Below, piece after piece: positions 7,625 to 14,211 of a DNA stretch of 24,922 nt. The DNA comes from an uncultured Collinsella sp. (GTDB lineage: Bacteria; Actinomycetota; Coriobacteriia; Coriobacteriales; Coriobacteriaceae): NCBI GenBank assembly GCA_900553705.1, contig USEK01000006.1, positions 1-24,922 on the forward strand, written 5' to 3'. The first letter of the stretch is position 1. Each line of letters starts with the position of its first letter. The notes beneath the pieces were generated by a model. The model was not told the origin of the DNA. It did no database searches and worked only from the letters and a program-made list of their open reading frames with translations. A program made the translations under genes and the position numbers.

Positions 7625-8659
7625 ATGTCCCATAGCGTTACCGATAGCACCGTCCTGCTGGGCCACGGCTCCGGCGGCCAGATGATGAAACGCATCATCG
7701 ATGAGGTCTTTTTGGATGCCTTTGGGTCGCCCGAGCTGCTCGAAGGCAACGATGCCGGCGTCGCCGCGCTGCCCGCGAGCGGGCGCATCGCCATGTCGAC
7801 CGACAGCTTTGTAGTCTCGCCGCAGTTCTTCCCCGGTGGCAACATCGGCCGCCTCGCCGTGTGCGGAACCGTCAACGACGTCGCGACCTCGGGCGCCAAC
7901 GTGCGCTACCTGTCGTGCGGCTTTATCCTCGAAGAGGGCTATCCCATGGATAGGCTCCGCCAGATTGTGCAGACGATGGCCGAGACGGCGCACGAGGCGG
8001 GCGTGTCCATAATCACGGGCGACACCAAGGTGGTCGAGCGGTGCGGGGCCGACGGCGTCTATATCAATACCGCCGGCGTGGGCGAGGTGCCTGCGGGCGT
8101 GGCGCTCAGCGGCGCAAACTGCCAGCCCGGCGATGTCATCCTGGTCTCGGGTACACTGGGCGACCACGGCATCGCTATCATGAGCCAACGCGAGGGTCTG
8201 GCGTTTTCGAGCACCATCGAAAGCGACGCCGCGCCGCTCAACCACCTGATTGCCGATGTGCTTTCCGCAGCACCCGACACACGCTGCTTCCGCGACCCCA
8301 CGCGCGGTGGCCTGGCCTCGACGCTCAACGAGTTTGCGCAGGCCAGCGGCGTTGCCATGGAGATCGACGAGGACGATGTGCCCGTGCGCCCCGACGTGCA
8401 GGCAGCCTGCGAGATGCTCGGCTACGATGTGCTGCAGGTGGCAAACGAGGGCAAGATGGTTGCCGTGGTGCCGGCTGAGCAGGCCGATGCCGCGCTGAGC
8501 GCCATGCGCGCCGCCCGCTACGGCGAGAATGCCGCCGTCATCGGTCGCGTGCTGCCGCTTGCCGAGGGCGCCCGTCCCGCCGTGCGCGTGCGCACCGGCT
8601 GGGGATCGACTCGCATCCTCGACATGCTCGTAGGAGAGCAGCTGCCGAGGATTTGCTAA
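7625..8659 (+). CDS. hypE: Hydrogenase maturation protein HypE
   Basis: A 344-residue HypE, a PurM/AIR-synthase-like ATPase. It dehydrates the carbamoyl group received from HypF to a thiocyanate on its C-terminal cysteine. The protein ends LPRIC, so the essential terminal Cys (C344) is intact. LLGHGSGG at the N-terminus, GNDAGVA, TGDTKVVE and RDPTRGGLA are typical of the fold. It follows hypD by 48 bp with GGAG before the ATG. HypA and HypB, which insert nickel, and SlyD are not in this window; nickel insertion must be served from elsewhere. In-frame sense codons continue after the stop to 8752 but with no start signal, and are not called. Confidence 0.96.
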   Translation: MSHSVTDSTVLLGHGSGGQMMKRIIDEVFLDAFGSPELLEGNDAGVAALPASGRIAMSTDSFVVSPQFFPGGNIGRLAVCGTVNDVATSGANVRYLSCGFILEEGYPMDRLRQIVQTMAETAHEAGVSIITGDTKVVERCGADGVYINTAGVGEVPAGVALSGANCQPGDVILVSGTLGDHGIAIMSQREGLAFSSTIESDAAPLNHLIADVLSAAPDTRCFRDPTRGGLASTLNEFAQASGVAMEIDEDDVPVRPDVQAACEMLGYDVLQVANEGKMVAVVPAEQADAALSAMRAARYGENAAVIGRVLPLAEGARPAVRVRTGWGSTRILDMLVGEQLPRIC

Positions 8660-8763
8660 CGACAAAGGCTCAGGGCTATTAAAGATATTCAGATTCCAAA
8701 CATGCCCGGCACGCATGCCCAGTATTATGAGGTGCGTTTTGAAACCCAATGACGGGAGCTTTC

Positions 8764-9432
8764 ATGGCAGCAGCTTTTTCCCATGTGATTTTTGATCTGG
8801 ACGGCACCATCCTCAACACGCTCGAGGACCTGGCGGCCGCCGGCAACCATACCTGCGAGGCGCACGGCTGGCCCACGTTTGCCGTTGACGAGTACCGCTA
8901 CAAGGTGGGAAACGGCATGCTCAAGCTGGTTGAGCGCTTTATGCCCGCCGAGTACGCAGGCGACGGCCGCATGTTTGAGCAGACGCTTGCCGAGTTTAGG
9001 GCTTACTACGGCGAGCACAAGGAAGACCACACCGCTCCCTATGCCGGCACGATCGAGATGCTCGACCGCTTGCGCGCCGCGGGCGTTCAGCTTGCCGTGC
9101 TCACTAACAAGGACCACGTCTCGGCGGCTCCGCTTATCGAAAAGTATTTTGGTTCCGAGCGCTTTGCGCTGGTGCAGGGCCGTGTCGATGCGTTTCCGCC
9201 CAAGCCCGAAGCACCCGTCACGCTGCATGTGATGGAAGAGCTAGGCGCCGACCCGGCGACCACGCTCTACGTAGGCGATTCCAATGTCGATATCCTGACC
9301 GGCCACAACGCCGGCCTTAAGAGTGCGGGCGTCAGCTGGGGTTTCCGCGGGCGCGCAGAGCTGGAAGCCGCCGGCGCCGACTACGTGGTGGACACCCAGG
9401 GCGAGCTCGCAGCGCTAATCCTGGGCGAGTAA
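8764..9432 (+). CDS. HAD-family phosphatase, phosphoglycolate phosphatase-like
   Basis: A 222-residue haloacid dehalogenase-type hydrolase of the Gph/PgmB branch with an alpha-helical C1 cap. Motif I is FDLDGTILNT with the nucleophile and acid/base aspartates near residue 10. Motif II is AVLTNKD. Motif III is the lysine in PPKPEAP. Motif IV is YVGDSNVDI. Phosphoglycolate phosphatases share this pattern, but so do several sugar-phosphate phosphatases, so the substrate is uncertain. The start is chosen at 8764 because ACGGGAG lies nine bases upstream; an in-frame ATG at 8749 lies before that site. The 104-bp gap after hypE suggests it is not part of the hyp operon. No terminator with a clear T tract follows, only the repeat cluster. 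Confidence 0.88.
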   Translation: MAAAFSHVIFDLDGTILNTLEDLAAAGNHTCEAHGWPTFAVDEYRYKVGNGMLKLVERFMPAEYAGDGRMFEQTLAEFRAYYGEHKEDHTAPYAGTIEMLDRLRAAGVQLAVLTNKDHVSAAPLIEKYFGSERFALVQGRVDAFPPKPEAPVTLHVMEELGADPATTLYVGDSNVDILTGHNAGLKSAGVSWGFRGRAELEAAGADYVVDTQGELAALILGE

Positions 9433-9479
9433 CGAGCGACACTGCTTAACGCAGCTGCGACAATGCTGTTGCGCGGAAA

Positions 9480-9536
9480 GTAGTCGTTGGGGACGTTCTT
9501 AAACGACTAGTCAGACAAGAACGCCCCAACGACTAC
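9480..9536. repeat. TAGTC stem-loop repeat, copy 1
   Basis: A 21-nt arm (9480-9500) pairs with a 20-nt arm (9517-9536) except for one bulged A, closing a 16-nt loop. Within it, TAGTCGTT (9481-9488) can alternatively pair with AACGACTA (9502-9509). That inner hairpin is repeated in reverse orientation at 12901-12929 with an almost identical 13-nt loop and one compensating base-pair change. It is therefore a dispersed palindromic repeat, located 37 nt from a larger structured element. Confidence 0.75.
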
Positions 9537-9572
9537 CCCAACAATGGCAACGCCGCAGGTAGAGGACGGACA

Positions 9573-9717
9573 GCGAGCGGACACCAGAGCGAACAAATTG
9601 GCATGAAAAGAGGACGGCATAGACCTTCTGGTCATACCGTCCTCTTTGAATGACAAGTTGTCGCTCTGGTGCCCGCGCAACGTCGAGCAGTTGCGGCGTT
9701 TGGTAAAACGCCGCAAC
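9573..9717. repeat. Structured multi-stem element, copy 1
   Basis: About 145 nt that fold as a long hairpin followed by a second hairpin. The outer stem P1 is GCGGACACCAGAGCGA (9577-9592) with 9661-9676, one A-C mismatch. P2 is AAGAGGACGG (9608-9617) with CCGTCCTCTT (9637-9646), capped by GACC-TTCT-GGTC (9622-9633). P3 is GTTGCGGCGTTT (9690-9701) with AAACGCCGCAAC (9706-9717), a perfect 12-bp stem closed by GGTA. P3 ends three bases before the stop codon of the minus-strand lipoprotein gene. Copy 2 at 14492-14635 keeps all stems, with most of P1 changed on both sides. No T tract follows on either strand, so it is not a plain terminator. It may be a 3'-UTR RNA, an independent small RNA or a folded DNA element; the transcribed strand is unknown. 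Confidence 0.8.
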
Positions 9718-9720
9718 GAA

Positions 9721-10278
9721 CTAGCTCAGCATTGCATCCATCATCTCGGAGTTGACGGAGTCGTCGGCAGACCACTCGCCGTCGTCGTTGCAGGTGTACT
9801 TGAAGATAACCGTGGTCTTCCTGGGCTCGGTGGCCTTGGTCACATCGACCATAACCTGACCGGCCATCTTGTACAGCTCGTCATCGGAAGGAACCGTATC
9901 AAGCGCGGCGACCTTCTCCTGATACTGGGTGGAGAAGTCCTCGACGATCTTGTTCATAGACTTGCAGGTGATAGAGACCTCGGCGGTCGCGACACCCTTG
10001 TCCTCGTCGACCGTCACGTCGCCGATCTTGTAGTCAAAGCCCTCGAGATAGGTCTTGGCATACTCCTTGGGATCGATACCCAGCTGCTCGAACTCGTCGC
10101 CCGAAGCCTCCTCCAGACCAGAGAGGAAGTCGTCGCCACCGTTCTTGACCTCGTCAAACTGCGTCGTAAGATCCTCGGTGATGAGCTCCTCAACCGAAGG
10201 ACCTCCACAGCCGGAAAGCACGACCACGCATGCAACCAAGACGGCCATGAGGGGCGCAAGCAGCAGCTTCTTTTTCAT
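9721..10278 (-). CDS. Secreted lipoprotein, function unknown
   Basis: A 185-residue protein with a classic lipoprotein signal: MKKK, a hydrophobic core (LLLAPLMAVLVACVVV) and the lipobox LSGC followed by GG. It should be lipid-anchored on the outer face of the membrane. The mature part is acidic and has no motif I recognise; it contains a long helical start (VEELITEDLTTQFDEVK), a segment with KIGDVTVDEDKGVATAEVSI and a C-terminal region ending WSADDSVNSEMMDAMLS. The overall look is that of DUF-type lipoproteins with a cystatin/NTF2-like accumulation domain, but this is a guess. The start at 10278 has GGAGGAAC just upstream; the open frame extends to 10497, but that part crosses the promoter. 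Its stop abuts structured element copy 1. Confidence 0.85.
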   Translation of the reverse strand: MKKKLLLAPLMAVLVACVVVLSGCGGPSVEELITEDLTTQFDEVKNGGDDFLSGLEEASGDEFEQLGIDPKEYAKTYLEGFDYKIGDVTVDEDKGVATAEVSITCKSMNKIVEDFSTQYQEKVAALDTVPSDDELYKMAGQVMVDVTKATEPRKTTVIFKYTCNDDGEWSADDSVNSEMMDAMLS

Positions 10279-10343
10279 GTTGTTCCTCCCAATGAGCGGC
10301 ACCGCGCTTCCCGGACGCGGCACACGTTGTAATAAGTAAGCCC

Positions 10344-10373
10344 ATACTATCCACTTATGAACACCCTCGGCAA
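10344..10373 (-). promoter_or_regulatory. Candidate promoter for the lipoprotein gene
   Basis: On the minus strand TTGCCG (10368-10373) and TAGTAT (10344-10349) are separated by 18 bp, giving a leader of about 60 nt before the ATG at 10278. Both boxes match consensus in four positions, so this is plausible but not strong. Confidence 0.45.
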
Positions 10374-10459
10374 CGCGAAGGCGTGGTCGGTTCGTTTTAG
10401 CGTCCGAACGGTTTGCAAGCCCGCCCAACGTGCAATAAAACGCTTCCCCACGGTGCAAT

Positions 10460-10490
10460 AAAAAAGGTGGCCGGAAAACCCGACCACCCT
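10460..10490 (-). terminator. Rho-independent terminator of the EIIA gene
   Basis: On the minus strand GGTGGTCGG and CCGGCCACC (10480-10488 with 10466-10474) form a 9-bp stem with one G-T pair and a 5-nt loop, followed by six T residues (10460-10465). It lies about 25 bp after the EIIA stop codon and separates that gene from the lipoprotein gene. Confidence 0.85.
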
Positions 10491-10514
10491 TGCACATCCT
10501 TTGGACGCCGCAGT

Positions 10515-11051
10515 TTACTTGCGGACGACCTTGACGATGGCGTCACCGGCGGCGACGGCGGACTCTGCCTCAACGGTGAGCTCGACATCGGCAAACTCGG
10601 CGGTGTTGGACACGGCCACGACGACGCAGTCCTTGTAACCGGCAGCGGCGATCTTGGCGCGGTCGATCTTGAGTATGGGCTGGCCAGCCTTCACAACGTC
10701 GTCGGCCTTGACGAAGCCCTCGAAGCCATCGCCGTTCATGTTGACGGTATCGACGCCAACGTGCACCAGAACCTCGATGCCGCTATCGGACTGCAGACCC
10801 ACGGCGTGACCCATGGTGACGGTCACCTTGCCGTCGCAGGGAGCGTAGACCAGATCGTCCTCGGGCCACACGGCACAGCCCTTGCCCAGAACCTCGCCAC
10901 CAAAGACGGGATCGGGCACGTCGGCCATCTTGATGACCTTGCCCTTGACGGGCGAGCACAGCACGTCGGCGCCGGCAGAAGCAGAGATGGAGGCCGGAGC
11001 AGCGGCAGCCGCGGGCTCAGCCTTCTTCTTGAACATATCAAACAGACCCAT
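10515..11051 (-). CDS. crr: Stand-alone glucose-type PTS EIIA component
   Basis: A 178-residue EIIA(Glc)-family protein that accepts phosphate from HPr and passes it to sugar-specific EIIB domains; in enteric bacteria its phosphorylation state also controls transporters and adenylate cyclase. The active-site region is LVHVGVDTV with the phosphorylated His at 97; the second conserved His is H82 in GHAVGLQSDSG. The N-terminus MGLFDMFKKK closely resembles the membrane-binding amphipathic helix of E. coli Crr (MGLFDKLK), then comes a flexible Ala-rich linker (to about residue 28). The start at 11051 follows AGGAG; the open frame continues to 11330 through the promoter. It is monocistronic with its own promoter and terminator. 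The symbol is given by homology; which EIIBC partners it serves is not visible here. Confidence 0.9.
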   Translation of the reverse strand: MGLFDMFKKKAEPAAAAAPASISASAGADVLCSPVKGKVIKMADVPDPVFGGEVLGKGCAVWPEDDLVYAPCDGKVTVTMGHAVGLQSDSGIEVLVHVGVDTVNMNGDGFEGFVKADDVVKAGQPILKIDRAKIAAAGYKDCVVVAVSNTAEFADVELTVEAESAVAAGDAIVKVVRK

Positions 11052-11100
11052 ACGTTTTCTCCTCTTGATTAAGCGCAACGTTGTGCGCATGCCTACGGTA

Positions 11101-11129
11101 ATTATAGTGCCAAATGGTTCAAATGCTAA
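11101..11129 (-). promoter_or_regulatory. Promoter of the EIIA gene
   Basis: On the minus strand a perfect TATAAT (11101-11106) lies 17 bp after TTAGCA (11124-11129, four matches to TTGACA). The predicted transcript starts about 40 nt before the ATG at 11051. Confidence 0.65.
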
Positions 11130-11335
11130 GGTGGGGACTCGAATCGCAAGCCCTTCTCGGTAGTGCTCGTGGGATGAGCATCTCCTTTGCATCGCGGTTC
11201 GATAAGCCGAGTATCGCCCACGCGCGGGACGGGCAGAAGCGGGCACGCCAAACCCGATACTTCTTTTCGCTCTCGAGTCCTGCCGCCGCCCCGTCCCTGA
11301 CACTTCCTGATACCGACCGAAACGTGCCAAAATAA
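11130..11335. other. Gene-free stretch upstream of the EIIA promoter
   Basis: No convincing gene. Open frames through here have no ribosome site and no recognisable product. Small self-complementary pieces exist, such as TGCTC/GAGCA near 11168-11185 and CGATA/TATCG near 11202-11218, but nothing strong. The whole gap from 11052 to 11628 otherwise holds the EIIA promoter, two repeats and the fic control region. Confidence 0.5.
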
Positions 11336-11358
11336 ACCTGTCCCTTTTTGGTAGGTTT
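11336..11358 (+). repeat. Short dispersed repeat, copy 2 (ACCTGTCCC type)
   Basis: A near copy of 3562-3585, here beginning ACCTGTCCCTTTTTGG. It is flanked by AAACC and GGTTT and could form a weak hairpin. It lies 32 bp before the first fic-flanking hairpin. Confidence 0.5.
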
Positions 11359-11390
11359 GGCGAGTGTGGATTTTCGGACGCTTAACTAAC

Positions 11391-11454
11391 GAGCGTGGAT
11401 AATCTCCCACTTTGAGGCCGTCACCGAGCCAAAAACGGGAGATTATCCGCTCTC
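11391..11454. repeat. Fic-flanking hairpin repeat, copy 1
   Basis: GGATAATCTCCC (11397-11408) pairs perfectly with GGGAGATTATCC (11437-11448) around a 28-nt loop; the outer six bases of each arm (GAGCGT and GCTCTC) pair poorly. The loop begins ACTTTGAG and ends CCAAAAAC, as in copy 2 at 12828-12891. Same orientation as copy 2; the fic gene lies between them. Confidence 0.8.
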
Positions 11455-11531
11455 ATTTTGGATAACCCCCCTTGTACCAAGCCGAGCTCCATGGTCAAGT
11501 AATAACGACTTCTCATCATTAGATTGTTTAC

Positions 11532-11599
11532 ATCAATTCTAATAACTATTTAATCCTTAAACTCGTTATTAGAATTGATATGATTGGCCTAATAACGAG
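11532..11599 (+). promoter_or_regulatory. fic promoter with inverted-repeat operator array
   Basis: ATCAATTCTAATAAC (11532-11546) and GTTATTAGAATTGAT (11565-11579) form a perfect 15-bp inverted repeat. CTCGTTATTAG (11562-11572) and CTAATAACGAG (11589-11599) form a second, sharing the middle site. The 8-mer CTAATAAC therefore appears three times in alternating orientation at about 25-bp spacing, with a further AATAACGA at 11501-11508. TTAAAC (11557-11562) and TATGAT (11579-11584), 16 bp apart, are a likely promoter lying inside the array, so a protein bound to these sites would block it. The region is far more AT-rich than its surroundings. Confidence 0.7.
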
Positions 11600-11628
11600 T
11601 TTCCGGCACTAAAGATATGGAGGGCGCG

Positions 11629-12801
11629 ATGCAAATCGAGGAGAACGGCCAGGGAACGCTCCGCAATAATCTATCGGGGAAATTGGCTTACTATTCGTTT
11701 TTTCCAACGCCCTTGCAATCATTGAGGCAGCTAAACCTCACCGAGGAAACCTATCGCACGCTTTCCGCATGCTCACGAAAGCTTGGAGAGCTTGAAGGCA
11801 TGCTCTACTTTGTTCCCAACGCCGATATGTATCTGACAATGTACGTGCGCAAAGAAGCACTCCTTTCTTCGCAAATTGAGGGAACCCAGTGCACGTTTGA
11901 CGACCTACTTAGTCCATCGCAAACACAACTCCATCATAAAGATGTCGCAGACGTCGTGAATTACGTCCGTGCTGTCGACCGCGGCGTAGAACTGCTCAAA
12001 AAGATGCCCTTGTGCACGAGACTTCTTAGGCAAGTTCATGCGGTCCTGCTGGACGGAGTGCGCGGAACGGAGAAGAATCCAGGCGAGCTGCGCTCCTCAC
12101 AAAACTGGATTGGCCCCTCAGGCTGCACCATTGCAACCGCATCGTTTGTCCCTCCAAACATTGAAGATTTGAGTAACACGCTCCAGGACCTCGAACGCTT
12201 TATCAATGAGCCTCAAGTCGAAATGGATCCGATTGTGCGGGCGGCGCTCGTCCATTACCAATTTGAAACTGCCCATCCATTCCTAGATGGAAACGGTCGC
12301 CTGGGCAGGCTTCTCATTACACTTATGCTCATCAATGATGGCGTTCTTCATTCTTGCTTGTTCTATCCATCGTTCCAGTTCAAGAAAAATCGAAGCGAGT
12401 ACTACCGGCAACTCACATCCGTAAGGGAGAGAGGCACTTACGAGGAATGGATAGAGTTTTTCTGCAACAGTCTTCTCGAGAGTGCGGAGGACTCGGTAGG
12501 GTCTTTAAAAAACCTTGTTGACCTCCATAACCGTTCCACAGCAACCATTACCGAAAATCTCGGAAGGACTGCTGCAAACGGGCAAAGGCTGTTGGGCATT
12601 CTTGAAGAGCACCCCATCGTCGACACCGCATTCATCGCTGCCCAACTCGATATCGGCAGGAGTACCGCGAGCTCGCTCGTCAAATCATTTGAAGAATTGG
12701 GTATCCTCCGTCCGCTCGACGAGTCAAGACAGAGATACCGGCAGTACGGGTATGAAGAGTATCTTTCGATTCTCAGGGAAGACGCCGAGCCGATTAGATA
12801 G
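11629..12801 (+). CDS. Fic family protein (AMP-transferase type) with C-terminal winged helix
   Basis: A 390-residue Fic protein. Such enzymes usually transfer AMP from ATP to a target side chain, or remove it. The active-site loop is complete: HPFLDGNGRLGR at 216-227, with H216 as the catalytic base and N222, R224 and R227 in place. An N-terminal autoinhibitory helix carries SSQIEG (80-85), the [S/T]xxxE[G/N] motif of class II Fic proteins, with E84 expected to block productive ATP binding. Residues 318-385 look like a winged helix-turn-helix (IAAQLDIGRSTASSLVKSFE), as in many stand-alone Fic proteins. The start at 11629 has GGAGGG just upstream; an in-frame ATG at 11617 lies in that site. 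No small antitoxin gene is beside it, so inhibition is intramolecular. It is flanked by hairpin repeats, and its codon use is less GC-rich than its neighbours, suggesting acquisition. Its target is unknown. Confidence 0.9.
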   Translation: MQIEENGQGTLRNNLSGKLAYYSFFPTPLQSLRQLNLTEETYRTLSACSRKLGELEGMLYFVPNADMYLTMYVRKEALLSSQIEGTQCTFDDLLSPSQTQLHHKDVADVVNYVRAVDRGVELLKKMPLCTRLLRQVHAVLLDGVRGTEKNPGELRSSQNWIGPSGCTIATASFVPPNIEDLSNTLQDLERFINEPQVEMDPIVRAALVHYQFETAHPFLDGNGRLGRLLITLMLINDGVLHSCLFYPSFQFKKNRSEYYRQLTSVRERGTYEEWIEFFCNSLLESAEDSVGSLKNLVDLHNRSTATITENLGRTAANGQRLLGILEEHPIVDTAFIAAQLDIGRSTASSLVKSFEELGILRPLDESRQRYRQYGYEEYLSILREDAEPIR

Positions 12802-12827
12802 GCATCGCAGCCCAGGCAAATTAAAGC

Positions 12828-12891
12828 GAGCGTGGATAATCTCCCACTTTGAGCCTGCACACAGGCCAAAAACGGGAGATTATCCACGCTC
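12828..12891. repeat. Fic-flanking hairpin repeat, copy 2
   Basis: GAGCGTGGATAATCTCCC (12828-12845) and GGGAGATTATCCACGCTC (12874-12891) are a perfect 18-bp stem. The 28-nt loop contains GCCTG/CAGGC, which can pair; copy 1 has GGC/GCC at that place, so pairing is kept with different bases. It lies 26 bp after the fic stop. It has no T tract and is best called a dispersed hairpin repeat, though it may also stop transcription. Confidence 0.85.
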
Positions 12892-12900
12892 ATTCCTGAG

Positions 12901-12929
12901 TAGTCATTTATGAACGTCCCCAATGACTA
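12901..12929. repeat. TAGTC stem-loop repeat, copy 2 (inverted)
   Basis: TAGTCATT (12901-12908) pairs with AATGACTA (12922-12929) around a 13-nt loop. Read on the minus strand the loop is GGGGACGTTCATA, one base different from the loop of copy 1 at 9489-9501. The stem has A-T where copy 1 has G-C, a compensating change. Confidence 0.75.
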
Positions 12930-12965
12930 GTCCGGCAACGCCGATGTTTCGGCAACGACAGACAC

Positions 12966-12979
12966 TATGACCCAATCCG
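12966..12979 (+). repeat. Left inverted repeat of the IS110 element
   Basis: TATGACCCAATCCG, the exact reverse complement of 14475-14488. Confidence 0.85.
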
Positions 12980-13089
12980 AGGGCACGGAAACGACAGGAG
13001 CCCCCGCTCGTGACCGCGGGTCGGGGCTGCGACAATGTTGTTGAAGTGCCAGAGGCGCAGCCGCGCCGCAACGAGGTTGGGAGGCTCCC

Positions 13090-14211
13090 GTGCCTAGATA
13101 TTCTACCGCCTTCGGAATGGACGTACACCTCAGGTCCACCACCGTCTGCGCGCTCGACGCGGAGACGGGCGAGGCAGTGACGAGGAGGTTCCGAGGCAAC
13201 CCGTGGGGCGAGGTCGCGGAGTGGATGTCGGGCTTCCCCGGCCCGTCTCTCGCCGCCTACGAGAGCGGCTACCTCGGCTTCGCCCCGCAGAGGGAGCTCT
13301 CCGGGCTCGGCGTCGACTGCGTCGTCGCGGCCGTCTCCAAGGTCCCGAGGTCGGCGGCCGACCTCTCGTCCAAGAACGACCGCAACGACGCGGCCAGGAT
13401 GGCCAAGGCGATACTGTCGCACGATATCTCCCCGGTATGGGTGCCGTCCCCCGAGATCGAGGGGCTCAGGGACCTCGCCGGGGCCCACGACGCGGCGACC
13501 GCGAGGCTCGCGGCGGCGAAGCAGCGGCTCCTGGCGTTCCTCGCCCGCCGCGGCTACGCCTACGGCGGCACGACGCCGGCCGGCAACCCCCGGAAGTACT
13601 GGACGTACGGCTTCCTCAGGTGGCTCGACGGCATACACCCCGCCGACGACGGCGGCATCCGGGCGCTTGCGGCGCTGAGGAACGAGGTCGAGGCGGCCGA
13701 CGAGACGAGGGAGGCCGTCCTCGCCGAATACAGGGCCGCCGTCGCGGCGGGCCCCCTCTCGGCCGAGGTCGAGGCGCTCCAGTCGATCAAGGGGTGCGGG
13801 TTCGCGCTCGCCGCCGCCTTCGCGGCCGAGGTCGGCGACTTCTCGAGGTTCCGCTCCGGCAGGCAGGTGACGGCCTACTTCGGCCTCGCCCCGAAGCAGA
13901 GGTCGAGCGCGGACTCCGTGCGCCTCGGCGGGATCAGCGGGGCCGGCAACGCGCTCGTCAGGAAGCTGGCGGTCGAGGGGTCCTGGTGCTACGCCCAGGC
14001 CGGCCACCAGCCGAAGCTGATGCCCAAGGGCTCCGGCGTCCCCCTCGAGATAAGGATGCACGGGAGGAAGGGGTCCGAGCGCCTGCTCCGGCGACGCGAG
14101 GAGATGCTCGAGAGGGGCATGCCCCAGGCGAAGGCGAACGCCGCCACCGCCGCCGAGCTCGTGAGGTGGCTGTGGGCACTCGGCGCGATGTGCCGGGAGG
14201 CCGGCGAATAG
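13090..14211 (+). CDS. IS110 family DEDD transposase
   Basis: A 373-residue recombinase with an N-terminal RuvC-like domain and a C-terminal Transposase_20 domain. The acidic tetrad is visible as D11 (GMDVH), E58 (YESGY), D97 and D100 (KNDRND). The C-terminal part has IKGCGFALAAAFAAEVGD (233-250), a helix-hairpin-helix-like stretch, then AYFGLAPKQRSSADS, where S272 or S273 is in the place of the conserved serine needed for strand transfer, then GGISGAGN. In studied IS110 elements this protein works with a structured guide RNA from the element's non-coding end. The start is a GTG with GGGAGG six bases upstream. The full length suggests it is active. Long frames in other phases inside it are GC-driven shadows. 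Confidence 0.92.
   Translation: MPRYSTAFGMDVHLRSTTVCALDAETGEAVTRRFRGNPWGEVAEWMSGFPGPSLAAYESGYLGFAPQRELSGLGVDCVVAAVSKVPRSAADLSSKNDRNDAARMAKAILSHDISPVWVPSPEIEGLRDLAGAHDAATARLAAAKQRLLAFLARRGYAYGGTTPAGNPRKYWTYGFLRWLDGIHPADDGGIRALAALRNEVEAADETREAVLAEYRAAVAAGPLSAEVEALQSIKGCGFALAAAFAAEVGDFSRFRSGRQVTAYFGLAPKQRSSADSVRLGGISGAGNALVRKLAVEGSWCYAQAGHQPKLMPKGSGVPLEIRMHGRKGSERLLRRREEMLERGMPQAKANAATAAELVRWLWALGAMCREAGE

Noticed and set aside
7016..8749. 577-codon minus-strand open frame opposite hypD and hypE
   Set aside because: Antisense shadow of two clearly identified hyp genes.
8660..8752. In-frame sense codons after the hypE stop, ending in YYEVRFETQ
   Set aside because: No start codon with a ribosome site. 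HypE must end at its cysteine to work, so this is not an extension.
9507..9716. 69-codon minus-strand open frame across the structured element
   Set aside because: It runs through palindromic repeats whose bases change to keep pairing, not codons.
11130..11155. tRNA 3'-end-like sequence (minus strand ATTCGAGTCCCCACC)
   Set aside because: It lacks the G53-C61 pair, a pairing acceptor 5' half, and D or anticodon arms within 90 bases; probably chance.
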